NCBI GenBank assembly: GCA_026874595.1
Contig: CM049318.1
Location: 18,152,241 to 18,216,240 of the forward strand
DNA: 64,000 nt
Reading direction: 5' to 3'
Origin: Sipunculus nudus
Lineage: Eukaryota > Annelida > Sipuncula > Golfingiida > Sipunculidae
Part shown: positions 37,301-52,300 of the stretch, piece by piece
Position numbering within the stretch: the first letter of the stretch is position 1
Layout of the letters: each line of letters starts with the position of its first letter
Position numbers and translations under genes: made by a program
Notes under the pieces: model-generated
Database searches by the model: none
Seen by the model: the letters and a program-made list of their open reading frames with translations, nothing else
Told to the model about the DNA's origin: nothing

Positions 37301-40300
37301 TTGCATCAAATGATCTTTCTACGTCCGCATATATGCAACCTCACACATTAGGTTACATATTTTCCCGTTTGTCAACATTGCTGTGTTTACAAACATGTTG
37401 TTGATAAACATGTTCATACATCCTTCACAAAGGCGTTATGAGAACTTTTCACAACCAAACTTACCCTTTGATCATTAATATATATAAAGATAAAGCCAGA
37501 AATCACATAAATTATTTGTCAAAAGGTAGGTGAATGGGCACCTTTAATGGGAGATCTATGGTAAATCACAAGCATTCACATTAATACATGTGACAACTGA
37601 ATGAAAACAGAATCCACAACATCAGAAACATTGTTTCTGACAAATCCTTCCTTTCTTGCAGCTGTGGGAATTTGCGACGCAGACAGAACATTGAATTAAA
37701 ATTTTTCCATGAAATCATCAAACAGACAAAATTGTTCTCTGCTTCTTGACTTGATGCAAAGCTGAGAATTACCCCCCACAGACCCTAGGCTCTTAGCCCT
37801 AGCTCCTATGCTTTCTCCCTATGCTATGCTGTGCGAGAGCCTAGAAGATCATTTTAAAACACTAGAGACATTATACTAAACATTAAATTTATGACATATT
37901 GGCTAAAAAGTTTTGTTTTCATAAAAAAATTTAGGAACTACTGATTGTGTATATCCCATACCACTATGATGAGACAGTTAATAGATCAGAAACATCATAT
38001 ATTCAAAAAGTACTTATTAGATAGAATAAAGTATATAATTATAAAACATGAGGCTCAATTATAATTTAAGCTTTGGTAATAATCCCATTTTCTTGGAGTA
38101 TAATGAATATTTTCACAGATATTCTCTGTAACTTTTCCACCTCTGTTTAGAAAAGACCATGTAACACTTATTCCCTGCCAACTTACGAGTATTGCTGTTG
38201 GAGTTCCTGCCATCGCTCTTCATGTTTCTTTTTAGTGTAGTAACTCCTCAACTTCTTTTCCTGTAAATAAACATATCAAACTCACAGCTGTGTCACTCCA
38301 GTCACACTTAATTATTGTTATAATGGCTACTGGATGTTCAGTTCTGTGGAAATAAACCCAATTCTAAACTTCTTCAAGTAACAACCTTGCATTTCTTTAT
38401 GGAGTGAGGGGTGGCAAATTTTATATTTTCTCTAGAAAAATTGTGGAGAATATAGTACATAATAACAATAAACTGTGAAATACTATAGCACATAAAATAC
38501 AAAACAAGTGACCCAGGGGTCATGACGCTCAGCTGACCAGGAAGACATTGACAAAAGTAATTTTATCATCTGAATGTCAAATTTGAATGAAATACTTTTT
38601 CCAAACTTGACCTTTTGTATAAAATCATCCAATATTCATTGGGGTACTATGGAGCTCTGTAGCATGAAGGATATGCGTAACAGACACCTATTTTCAAGGT
38701 TTACAAGATGACTTTTCAGGGGTCTCCCAGCATGTCAAAAAATAAAATTCTAGGTCCAGTTATTATGATTTGTGCCATGTTAACAGATGACCAAATGTTT
38801 ATTCTGGGGGGTATGTCAAAGCCGCATAGGATGAAGAATATGGGTAACAAAGATGTAATTTCAGGTGCACAAGGAGACTTTTCAGGGGCCTCCCAGCATA
38901 TCAAGAAAGGAGATTCTAGGTCAAGTCATTATAATTTGTGCTCTTTTACAGATGACCAAATCTTTATTCTGGGGAGTACTTCGGAGCTCCAGAGCATGAA
39001 GGATATGGGTAACAGGGGCCTTATTTCGGGTTTCCATGTAGACCTTTTATGGGCTTCCCTGGAGGTGAGGACAGAAGATTCTAGGTCCAGTCATTATGAT
39101 TTGTGCCCTGTTAATATATGACCACATCTTTATTCTGGGGGGTACTTCAGAGCCCCATAGCTCACAGAATATGGGTAACAGGGACCTTATTTCGGGTTTC
39201 CATGTAAACCTTTTATGGGCTTCCCTGGAGGTGAGGACAGAAGATTCTAGGTCCAGTCATTATGATTTGTGCCCTGTTTACAGATGACCAAATGTTTAAA
39301 GATCACAAAAGTAGAGAAAAAAAATCGTAAAAAATAAAAAAAATATAGGTGGCGCCACCAATCTCCAGAAAGTGATGAAACACTCCATGATCAATATCCA
39401 TGCAAAAAATCATGATGATCAATGCATTAGTTGTTCAGATACTTGAGCTTTTGTATCAAATTTTCCATTATTCTTGGGGGTACTTCGGAACCCCATATCT
39501 CGAAGAATATAGGTCACCGTGACCTAATTTCAGGTTTACAAGGAGAATTTTCATAAACCTCCCTGGATGTCAAGTAAGAAGATTCCAGTTCTAGCGGTTA
39601 CGATTTGTGCCCTGTTAACGGACAGGCGCCCGGACGCCCGGACGGCCGACGGACAAAAGGTGATCCCTATAGCTCAGATGACTTACAGTCAGCTGAGCTA
39701 AAAACACTTAATGGTCAATATCCATGCAAAGAATCATGACGATCTCCGTATTAGTTGTTCAGATACTTCTATAGTTCAGAGTCCTATAGCTTGAAGGGTA
39801 TGGGTAACAGAGACCTAATTTCAAGTTTCCACAGGCACTCTTCATGGGCCTCCTTGCATGACAAGAATGAAGTTTCTAGGTCCAGTTGTTGCTATTTGTA
39901 CCCTCTTGATAGATAACCACATCTTCAAAGGTCTCGATAAAAGGGAAAAAAAATTCGTAAAAATTTGAAAAAAATAGAGGTGGCGCACCCTCTCTGCAGA
40001 AACTGATGGAACAGCTCATGATCAATATGTATGCCAAAAATCATGACCATCAGTTTTGTAGTTATTGAGATACTGCACTTTTTGTATCAAATTTTCCATT
40101 ATTCTGGGGGGTATTTTGGAGCCATACAGCCTAAAGAATATGGGTAACAGAGACCTAATTTCAGGTTTCCATGGAGAATTTTCATGGGTCTCCCTGTGTG
40201 TCAATTATGAAGATTCTAGGACCAGTTTTTATGATTTGTGCCCTGTTAACAGATGTTCATATCTTTAAAGGTCTCAAAAATAGATAAAACATTCGTAAAA

Positions 40301-43300
40301 AAAAACCCGAACAAATACAGGTTGTGCCACCAGTCTGCAGGAACTGATGGAACACCTCTTGATCAATAGTTATGCCACAAATCATGACCATCAGTGATGT
40401 AGTTATTGAGATATTGAAGTTTTTGTATGAAATTTTTTACTACTCTGGGGGGTACTTTGGGGCCCCATAGCTCGAAGGATATGGGTAACAGAGACCTAAT
40501 TTCTGATTTCCATGGAGACTTTTCATAGGTCTCTCAGTGTATTGAGAATGAAGATTCTAGGTCCAGTCGTTACGATTTGTGCCATGCTAACAGATGACAG
40601 CATCCTTAAAGGTCTCAAAAATAGAGGAAGAAATCGTAAAAAAATCAAACAATATAGGTGGCGCCACCAGTCTGCAGGAACTGATGGAACATCTCATAAT
40701 CAATATGTATGCCAAAAATCATGACCATCAGTGATGTAGTTATTGAGATATTGAAGTTTTTGTATGAAATTTTTGACTTCTCTGGGGGGTACTTTGGGGC
40801 CCCATAGCTCCAAGGATATGGGTAACAGAGACCTAATTTCTGGTTTCCATGGAGACTTTTCATAGGTCTTCTAGTTTGTTGAGAATGAAGATTCTAGGTC
40901 CAGTCGTTACTATTTGTGCCATGCTAACAGATGACAGCATCCTTAAAGGTCTCAAAAATAGAGGAAAAAATCGTACAGTCAGCTGAGCTAAAAATTGAAA
41001 AAATACAGGTGGCGCCACCAGAATGCAGAAACTGATGAAACATTTCATGATCAATATCCATGCAAAGAATCATGGTGATCAATATAATAATTGTTCAGAT
41101 ACTTGAGCTTTTGTATCAAATTTTCCATTTTGGGGGGTACTTCGGAGCCCCATAGCTCAGAGGTTATGGGTAACAGAGACCTAATTTCAAGTGTTTAAGG
41201 AGACTTTTCATGGGCCTCTCAGCATGTCGAGAATGAAGATTCTAGGTCCAGTTGTTACGATTTGTGCCATGTTAACAGATGACCACATCTTATGAGGTCT
41301 CAAAAATAGAGAAAAAAATTCATAAAAATAAAAAAAATACAGGTGGCGCCACCAGACTGCAGAAACTGATGAAACATTCCATGATCAATATCCATGCAAA
41401 GAATCATGGTGATCAATGCAATAGTTGTTCAGATACTGGAGCTTTTGAATCAAATTTTCCATTATTCTGGGGGGTATTTCGGAGCCCCATAGCTCAGAGG
41501 TTATGGGTAACAGAGACTTAATTTCAGGTTTCCAAAGAGACTTTTCATGGGCCTCCTGGAATTTCAAGAGAGAAGATTCTAGGTCCAGTCATTACAATTT
41601 GTGCCCTGTTAACAGATGACCACATCTCAAGGTCTCAAAAATAAAGAAAAAAATTCGTAAAAATCAAAAAAATATAGGTGGCGCCACCAGACTGCAGAAA
41701 CTGATGAAACATTCCATGATCAATATCCATGCACAGAATCATGGTGATCAATGCAATAGTTGTTCAGATACTTGAGCTTTTGTATCAAATTTTCCATTTT
41801 TCTGGGGGGTACTTCGGAGCCCCATAGCTCAGAGGTTATGGGTAACAGAGACCTAATTTCAGGTTTCCAAGGAGATTTTTCATGGTACTCCCTGGATGTC
41901 AAGTTAGAAGATTCCAGGTCCAGTGGTTACGATTTGTGCCTGGTTAACGGACGGACAGACGGACAGACAGACAGACGGACGACGGACAAAGAGTGATCGC
42001 TATAGCTCAGATGACTTTCAGTCAGCTGAGCTAAAAATGCCTGTGTCCATGAAACAGAACTTTCAAGGGTCTGATGTTTTTGATCAGGTTCATGGTACTT
42101 GGTGGTGATTTACAACTGCCTGTTTATGTGTTTGTTTAAACAAAGCAAGCTGTTATCCAAGAAATGATCAGACAATAAATATACAACATAAGAGTTTGTA
42201 ACACTTGGGTAGAAACATTAGGACTTGTATTACAATTTGTAATATAAGGGTTTGTAACATAAAAACTTGTAACATTAGTTTGTAAAATAATTATTTGCAA
42301 CCTTACATTTTGTAACATCATAGCTTCTAATTTTAAGGGTTTTAAATTTTTGTTTGTACTGTTACCATTTGTAAACGTACAGTGTGTAATATCACATTTT
42401 ATAACATAAAAGTTTGTAAAAGTAGTTTGGAACAATACAGTGTGTAAGACTACCTTATCAGTTTGTACCATTACTTTTCGTATCATTAAAGTTTGAACAT
42501 TACTGCTTGTACCATTACAGTTTGTAATATTACAGTTTGTATTATTACAGTTTGCAACATCACTGTTTGTATCATTATAGTTTGTAACATTACTGTTTGT
42601 ACCATTTGTTTGTAACATTACTGTTTGTACCATTACAGTTTGTACCATTACAGTTTGTACTATTACAGTTTGTAACATTACTTTTGTATCATTACATTTT
42701 GTATCATTACTGTTTGTATCATTCAGTTTATAGCATTACTGTTTGTATCATTACAGTTTGTTACATCACCATTTGTATCATTACAGTTTGTAACATTACT
42801 GTTTGTACCATTACAGTTTGTAACATAACTGTTTGTATCATTACTGTTTTTACCATTACAGTTGGTAACATTACAGTTTGTAACATTACTGTTTGTAACA
42901 TTACATTTTGTTACATTACGGTTTGTAAACTAAGCAATTGCAACCTTATATTTTGCATCAGCATAGTTTTATACCATTATGGTTTGTAACAGAAGTTTGC
43001 AACATTTCAGTTTTGAAACATTACAGTTTGTATTAGACTAGTGTAAAACCAGTACCTTTCTTTGTTGCTGCTCCCGTGCGGACCTCATGGACTGCGCACG
43101 CTGGAGGCTGACCTGCTGCCGTTCCTTAGCAACCTCCTTCTGGTGCTTTTCTTTCTCCTCTTTTTGAATTTTTCTCTCTTCCTTTAAAAATGAAAAACAT
43201 GACAGGGTTCACACACTTCAAAGAATCAAATTGCCATGACTTTTTATGATTTCTTTTTTTCAAAATAAGCACAAAAAGTTTATGACTTTCAATGAGTTCC

Positions 43301-46300
43301 TACTTCCAACAAAATCATTTTGAACTTCCAAAGTATCAAATGTCATGACTTTTCATTAAGTCTATTTCCCTGATATATCTGTCTTATGAAGACTTTCTGT
43401 GGCTCTAAGCAAAACAATAGGGTTTGATAACTTTAGATTCAGTGTTTCTATGTCCAGGGAATAAAGAAAGGGAGTCATCCAACGTAATTAGATACACTTA
43501 ATTAAACGATTACACAAAATGGACTTTAACACTATTTTACTTTTTATTTTTTTATACTCTGTGTTTTTGTGTGCTTAACTATATTAATTGTAAACCTATT
43601 ATTTATAATGATAAAATCTTTTTTTTTTGATAATTATTATTTCACAATAATACAAAAACATTGATACAAGAATATCCAAACAGTCAAAAATAAAATTTAA
43701 TGAATTTCACATCACTTTTTTAAGAACTTAAATTTGACTTTTTAAATTTCATGACTTATCTTTATGAATTTTTTATTGTATTCTTTCCCTGAGATCAGAA
43801 AATAATATCAACTGAAAAAGAGTCAAATGCATGCAGTTTGGTTTTAAAATAAGTCAATAGGTGTCACCACCTGTTAGTGTGCACTAGGTACATCTAATCT
43901 CCACTAGAGGTCACTCTACAACATACTTTCCCTATATTGAATCACTTCTGGTAAAGGCTACAGACTTGACCTATCTGACCCAGTCATGATTCCACATCAT
44001 CATGACAAAACATGTGGTCGATACAGAATTACATGGCTTCCTTGGATTTAAAGTCTTAAGATAATAACTGCAAAACAATTTCTATACATTGTAATATTAT
44101 GTAGGACTATTGTATGTCACTGGTATGTAATTTTGAAACATTTGCAAAGGAACTGTTCATTCTTTTGGTTCATAACCAATGATCTGTGGATTAATATTGG
44201 CAAAATTACATGGATGATGCCCTATTTAAGCCTTAGCTTAACTGTATGGTTAAACATTAATTCCTTATGAATTATTAATAAATTTATCATCCATATAAAA
44301 ATACCAGTAAATCTGTATCAAAAAGAAATACTTAGATAACTGGAAAGCTTTGCCTTTAGCATTGGAAAAGATTTTGTACAAAACCACAATATACTGTGGT
44401 TGCCTTTATATTGGCGGGGCTGAATTTTCTCTGTTTTTATATTTTTAAAAGTTTCATGGGGTTCCTTTTTTGCGCTCTATCATTGGTCTAGTAGTATATT
44501 TCATTATAAAAAATAGTTCATTTACCGGTGATTTCACTATTATCTAGGTCTCCTATTCCTCTGTCCGGATATCGCATGTTCGATATTCACAGACGGCTGA
44601 GCCGACGCCTGCGGGAAGCATTGACCCCGCTGGTTGTAATTAGTTCAGGGCCGAGGCTCATAAAAAACAACTCAAATGTTATTAAGGTGTGTCGAGAAGC
44701 CAACCTGTAACTACAAAACGGTATATTAAGTTTGTTTAGGGAAACTGTCTTGATAAGGGTATCTTACTCCTGTTAATTAAAAGTCGAGTCGTAATCACCT
44801 GCTCAACCAACAAGGGACGCCTGTAGGTAGCCCCCTTCTTTCAGTATCAAAGGCAGGGATGTGCCCAGGATAATTTGAATGCCATTTATATATGTTGCTA
44901 ATTACTTCCATATAGGTGGAAGGAGGAACCGTATTCAGTTTCTCACAGTTAAAATCTGAAGCAAAACATAATATTCCACTGTTTTAAGGCACTTTGGCCC
45001 CAAAATGAACTGCAACCTTTCAAATATATTCAAAACTCACGTCATCACTAGCCAATCATACATCGTTTGGCACGTCATGATTTCACAGAATTAGTCTTTT
45101 ATACAATTACAAGATGGCGCAACCCTAGAGGCTATGTTCACTACTTTAGTGGCAAATTTTATTCATTAACATGACTAAATACGGCACAATGTGAACGAGT
45201 ACCTTCTACTCAATATTCATTTTTAAGCGGCACTGGATGTCATCTAACTTGGCACACATACACGTAATTTTTAAATATTACTGCCCAGCGGGCATTGACA
45301 CTTTCCAGTCATGTGCCGGGGGAAAGGAATAACTGCCGGGCGCGTCCGCCGGAGTAAGCACGCACCTGCAAAGGGTCCAGGTTTTTTGCATCAAAGCCAA
45401 CCGATATTATTTAAAATGGGCCCAGCATTCTCCCTGAATCATTTATCGTATATGCACCAGGCTCAATGGACAATCACTACGTAGCTGAAGATAAATATCA
45501 ACTGTCGCAAACTATCGGCAGCTTCTGAAATTAATGATTATGGTCTGGTATATGTGCATTCAAAACTGCATGCGCGGTTTCATTTTCGTGGTCAGGGAGC
45601 GACCGCGAATATCGCGAATTTAAAACCACCGCAAATAAGAAGACAACCACAGTATATAGCAGTAGTGACCTCTGGTTAAGAACAAGGAACTCTTTATGTA
45701 ATGAATAATGACGATTAAATTAAAATTTTGGTATGATCCAGTAAGATAAGGAGAAAAAAGTTAAAGACAATTTGACAGTACCTGAGATTTTTTCCTCTGC
45801 ATTGCTTTGTGCCTCTGCTCAATAATTTTTTGTTCCTGCAGCAGAAAATACAAAAAGTCATTTAAAAATTTGAGTTCACAAGCACTGAGAACTATTTCTT
45901 ACAAACTCTTTCTATTTCTTCCATAAAAATAGAGACAAAAGCTCAATAATCTCTGAGATAAGATTTATGTGCAGTGTGACTGTGTAGGTTAATTGTGTAC
46001 AGAAATGAAAATAAATAGTACACGCAGATTAATAATCTGTAAAAAAAAAGTAAAAATATGTACATTCATTTTGTAAGGAGTGCATGAACTTAGAAAAATG
46101 TACAAGGCAATTCTTATAATACAAACATTATTTTGCCTTCTTGTTTGATTATGAATTAAAAAGTGTCCAATATTGGGATGCAAACCCTGCACAAAAGACA
46201 GTTTTGAAAGTTTGTGCTGAAAATATTTTGAAAAACACCCTGGACATTGTGGTATCGCTGTCCTTGACTATTAACAAAACAAACAAAAAAAAACATGGCC

Positions 46301-49300
46301 CCCTTGCTGTATGTTGATTTATGCCTTTCAGAAAAACGGCACTTGTATTGATGTTATTGTTCAATGATGGCATAACGTTACATGCTACATCCTAGTGTAA
46401 ACATGTGATATAAAACTCCATAAAACACTCATTCTGGGGTTATTTATGCTTGTATTTACACCAAAATTGAACTGCTTGGACATTTTCACAAAACCAACCT
46501 ATGTGATAAATTTCAATAACATCTGTAATATCGTCTCCAGATATCGTGCAGACACACACAAAATCAAGTGAAAACAATAAGCTTCGCTTCATGCAGGTTA
46601 ATTAACCTGTATACATATGTTGTGAAATATAGATGTATCAAATGATCTGACATGATGCTGAAGGACAAGGCTTCAATATTTGATTAGGACAGAATCTAAA
46701 AGTGTGCTTATAGGAGCGACAGAAAACAGGAATGATTGCTATGCTATAAAACTCAAAGGCTTTTCAAGGTGGGAGGGCTGTTTTCAAGAACTTCACTGCC
46801 TTCAAATTATCATTTTAATTGAAGCACTTTCAGGTTTTAAAGGACTGTACACATCCTGACCATAAGGGCTGATGATGATTTTCAACATAACAAATAAACA
46901 CACCACACGGATGATATTTTATATCATGGAGTTGTAATTTTGGAGTACACATATACTGACTTTCATTTTACTGTTTTATAGCTCTACCTTCTATATATTT
47001 AATATTCAGATAAAATCTAAGCTTGACACGACCAGTCAGCCAGAAAGTAAAAGCTGATTTTATATTTTATTATATACAATATATTATGTCAAAAAGTGTA
47101 AAAAAGAATAAACACTCAATGCTAACATGACATCTCATGGCTCACTAATTCCTCCCGTGTACACACAGTGTTATAAATATCCTGCCCCCATCAACTCATC
47201 CCAGCTCAACCTTTTCTTATTCTGTCAACTGGAACCACCCTTGCCAGGCACTGATGTGACCTTTGCCCTTTGCTCTCGCTCTCTGACCTTGACCTATCAC
47301 TCACCCTGAGTAGGCGCTGCTTTTCTTGATTCATCTGCCAATGTTTGAGCTGTTTTTCGGCTTCTTCCTCTTTCTGGCGGATGATTGCCTCCTCCTCCTG
47401 TCTTCGTCTGGCCTCCACTGCCATCTGTTAAATAAATTATCACAGATATGTGATTAATCTTTACCATGGCCACATTTAAATATGATAACAATGTTCAAAG
47501 AGAGTGAGAAAATCAAGTTTTTTTCCTAAGCCATCTGATTAGAAGAAACAATGATTTGCAAAAAAAGATTACTGATATAAGCTGGCAGGGGAATGGTCCT
47601 TGATTTGTATCATAGAAATATAAAACAGAGGTTTGTTGATAAGGTTTCAATTCAGGTCAATTCAAATATATCAATATGTGATATGAAGAGACCAAAAAGC
47701 ACAGTCTACCTGGGCATCCATGATGTTAGAGACATAATTATTAATTTTTCTGCATTTCATCATAAAAGCTTTTCTAATTCCAGTGTTAAAGCGGGTCAGA
47801 AAGTATCAGAACTTGGACTATTCTTTTAATGTTTTTAAAACTTTTATTGGACCTTAGTGGACCTCTAAGTATGCGGAACTGTTTTACTACAAATCATGTA
47901 TTGTTTAATTATTACAAAAGACAATGATCTTTAAAATAAGTTAAGTCTAAAGTGAACTCATCCATTCCCAAGCTATATCCATGAACCCATAAAAATGAAA
48001 TGTATATGGTATATGAAACAAAAACTTGTAAGATTATGTTTTTTTAAGTTTTCAATCAACCACCAATATTTTAAGTACCGACTGCATTATAATACTATGT
48101 GCTGATACTGAGAATTTAAGAGCTTATGCTGTGTTTGCCTGTAAAACTAACAAATGGGTTTCTGTGCTGTGATACGGAGCTGCAAATTTGACATTCCATT
48201 TTACCCATGCCTACACATCATAAAGTAATAAGACCAAGATTATTCTCAAATAAAGTTAAAGAAGATAAATCTAGTTGGATAAAGATTTAGTAACATATGA
48301 AGCTGTCACAAAACGCTTGAGATCTAAAAAATAATCCCAGTCTTTTTGGGCCTCAGGTGCTCAACTGGTCAAATAATGCACAGATGCAGTATGGCTGTGC
48401 ATCAGACACAAGTAATATCTTTTGTTTACAAAATACCCATTGAAAATGATGACGTATTATACAGCTAGTATAAGCCACTTATCCTGTTGCCACACAAGGT
48501 TATGAAAATAGTGTTCACGGTGAACTGTCATCACTTATATTTCAGATAAAAGGTTTACTAGAGGATATGAACTAAATATAATGAAAAAAAACATGCATTT
48601 GATGGGTAGAGCTGATTTTTATGCGACTAGAGAATGCCTCTTTAAGGTTTTGAGTTCAGAAAAGGGAGCCTTAATATGGACCTGACCCCTGGGTACTCCT
48701 TCTGACAACACTCTCAACACCTAGACAAGCATTACCTCCTGCTGTTTAGCTGACATTAGAAATTATAGGTTCAAATCCAGAGCATCCCAGTGTCAACACA
48801 ACCCAGGGGTGTCACCATTCACTAGTGATTCTGTAGAGTCTGAGGAGATTTCATCTGAAGTCACTCTAAATGTGTCAATTATTATCTCCAATGTGAGGGG
48901 GAGTTGAAAAGGAACATTTTAATGTCATCACTCAAGGTATTCCTACACTCACTAAGCACTGCTCTTCAGTTATTGGTTTACTGTTTGGTGATGTATCATT
49001 CAGTATTATGTTGCATACACAAGTGGAGCAAGTTTTGCTATATATGCACTTGTACAAGACTGAATAGAATATATGCGTTTGGCTAATCCAATAATATGTA
49101 ACTCTATTCAAGCTGGTCTGGAAACAGGGACATTTCTGTATGCTCAACACTGATTGGTGTAAAACCTCATATAATGGAGACTTGTAATTCACCTGGACAA
49201 AGGGATGTAAAGTAATGCTGAACACTAAGTTGTCAAATTTATTGTCAAATGTATTGTGTGCACATGTATATGTACATGGAAATCGTCAGAGTAGAAAACA

Positions 49301-52300
49301 TAAAGAAGTTATATATAGTTCATGTTTCCAGACAGAGCTAAATACAACCATATTTAAATTGTTCGAAAAGTGTATGTATAAAAATACTGCTTTTTTTAGA
49401 AATCTTCATTTCTTAAGTGCCAAGCACAGATATTTGGAAAAGAGATAAAGAAACTATCAGAAAATACAATCTTGGGAGAGCAGGGCTCAACATTACCTTT
49501 CTAAAGTGACACAAGTAACATCTAGCTTTTACTTGTACTACATAAATTTGGACTTTCCAATAAAAATCACAATCAGTTATTGCCAGGTTGCAAAGTGTGC
49601 CCCACACCTTTACCCTTTGCCAGTTTTATTGTATATTAGACAATTAATGGGTAATTAATAGGGTAAAGACATAATTAATATATTTGTATGGGACAAACAT
49701 TATTTGGGTATTTTACTGAAAAAAACAGAAAAATGTTTATACTGAATCCACTTGCTGAGTAAGCCAGGTGAGGGGTAACTTTTGTTTGCCCTAACACTAT
49801 TTTCTAAATCTGTTACTTGTGCCGGGCAAGTTGGCAACAGTAAATTTCAAGCCCTGGAGAGTTTATGCTAACTTGTATTTTTTTTTATGCACCCACCCTC
49901 CTCCTCTCCTTCTGTTTCTTGCTCTCTATCATTGTATGTCGTCTCTCTCTGGGATCGTCACTGTTGACGGGAGAGTGGCCGGGCCAAGACGTTTGTGAAT
50001 TAATTCGATGGTGATTCATCTCTGCTTCCTCTTCTCTCTTTGCGAGCATCCTCTGAAGAATTTTCTCGTCCTAAAAGACACATCGAGTTGTCACGTTTTA
50101 CTATTCTGTGTTTTATTTCAATGAGATAAAATCTTCTCTTTATAATACCAGTAAAAATAAGGGAGGTAATCTGTGGATGCAGACACACACACATACACGG
50201 AGAATATTTTTTTTTTAATTGAAACAATGACTAAATATCATGACAAATGTAATCAATGTCCTGTGATGAAATATATATATATATATATGTGTGTGTGTAA
50301 ATATATTTGCATCATTCTTGTCAAGTATTTATTAAAGGATAAAGATAAATCAATATGATGCTGCATAAGATGATGGAACTAAAATCTATGAACATAAAAC
50401 TCTATATGCAATTACAGTTTATATAGTTAGGGCACACCCTGCTAAATTTTTGTTTTGCATTTGAATGTAAATTTGTACCTGCTATTTGCTTTAATGAAAC
50501 ATATACTTTTAACTGGTGCATGTCTCAGTGTCTCAGTGACAAGAAATTCATTGAATAAGGTAATCCCTAACATAAACAGTACCACCACCACTGGAATATC
50601 ACCAGCATACAAGCTAGACAATATAACAATTTAAAACACCTTATTTAGCATGAAAAAGATATAGTCTCCAGATAACTGTAAAGCAGTGAAGGAGTTGTTA
50701 TAAAGCAGAACTCTGCTATTCTTTATGTCACTTTGGGAACCAATATTACCTACAATAAAGTACCCATATTTCTACTAAAGCCTTTAAAGTATCACACAAA
50801 CACAGCCCAAGGACATCCATACAAACAATCAGGCCTATCTAGCTAAGAACTTCAGCAAACACAGCAGAAAATATATATGCACATTTTCATGCAAAGAAAG
50901 ACACCAACAGTTCATGTAGATCGAACCACACAGGTTTTAAACAGGCTGAAATAAAAACATTTATATGAAATGCATGCAAGCATAAATCTGAAACAGTAAC
51001 AGGAAAAAAAAACAAAAAAAATTTCAACAGATAAAACCTGGACACCTGCCATACCAGCAAAGAACAATATATATTGCCCTCTACAGTATCACTCCAAAGA
51101 GATGCATTCTGGGATGTTAACACTATTTCCTGCTTTGAGTATCGACTGCCATCACTTGATTCTTGCAGACATGTATCACATAAACTTCGTTTTACAATCC
51201 TGGCCTTTACAAACATATATATAGCTATATAGAAAATGTAAACATCAAATCAAACATTTTTCCTATTTTTTATACCGTGCCATATAGGCACAACTGAAAA
51301 TCATGTGTAAAGGTCTAATTTAGGCAGATAATTCATGCAGATAAAGAAATGAGTACTGGTGGAAAAGCTTGTCCAACACAATTAGGGCAAGAAAGACCAA
51401 GGCCATTACATGGTCTGTCTGGATTTTCTGTAATAAATTTACAAATATTAGCTAAATGAGAGCACAAAGGATAGTGGAAGGATCACCAATTAATGTGAGG
51501 TGGCTGGGGAGGTTCCTGGCAATAACCATCATAAGTAAAATCACAAAATACAACCCTGGAGTGTGAAAGAGAAAAGCTAGGCCAATGCTGGCAGGTACCT
51601 GGTCTTAAACAGAGTATGACTGACGCACTGCTTTCCCAACAGCCCACAGCTGAAGACCACTTATAATACTCACCTTGCGGGAAACATTAGGAAGGGATTT
51701 ATATCTGTCCAGCGGACTCCCAAAGGGCAGCTGGCATAAAACAAGTGTTGAAGTGTAACACTAACAGTCATTTTTCGTTTCTTCCTTAAATGCATTTTAT
51801 TTAACATTTCAGCATCACAAGAAAAGGCATATTCAGTACTAAGTAGGTGTGTTGTAGGATTTGTCCAACTGATAAAACAAAACAACACAGAAATTTAAGC
51901 TTTAAATCATCAAAAGGCCAAGAATGTTCTCTCTGATTCTGATATGGTTGTTATTATTAAGCCAAAACATATGATATTGCCGGTACTTCAGTTAAACATG
52001 ATTCAAGAGCTACCAATGTAATCACAGCAGGTACTACTAAAAGGTTCCCCCAATCATTCTGCATTACACATACAGCAAAGACAAGCAATAATTTAATTAG
52101 CAGCAAAGACCATTTATTAGATTGCTGTTGCCATATTTTGAGTAAATATTTCACAAAGTATATAAATCCACAATCCAATAATTTCAGATAATATGCAGGA
52201 ATTACTTAAAAACACATCTTATTTCCCCTAATTTATATTACAAACATGAATTTCAAATTATCTTAATATCTGAATATTATTTAAATAGTCATTAATTTAA

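Noticed and set aside
38708-39287. 137-codon frame with repeated SRSSHYDLCPVN
   Set aside because: Frame runs through the ~166-bp tandem half-units of family B; other units of the same family have stops and frameshifts.
42136-42989. 180-codon minus-strand and 130-codon plus-strand frames
   Set aside because: Both arise from the 15-bp minisatellite; residue pattern repeats every five codons with decay and no gene-like composition.
48755-48785. tRNA-like B box (GGTTCAAATCC) suggesting a tRNA or SINE; similar at 4957 and 17500
   Set aside because: No A box at the right distance, no clover-leaf, no poly-A or simple-repeat tail, and the three sites do not resemble each other.
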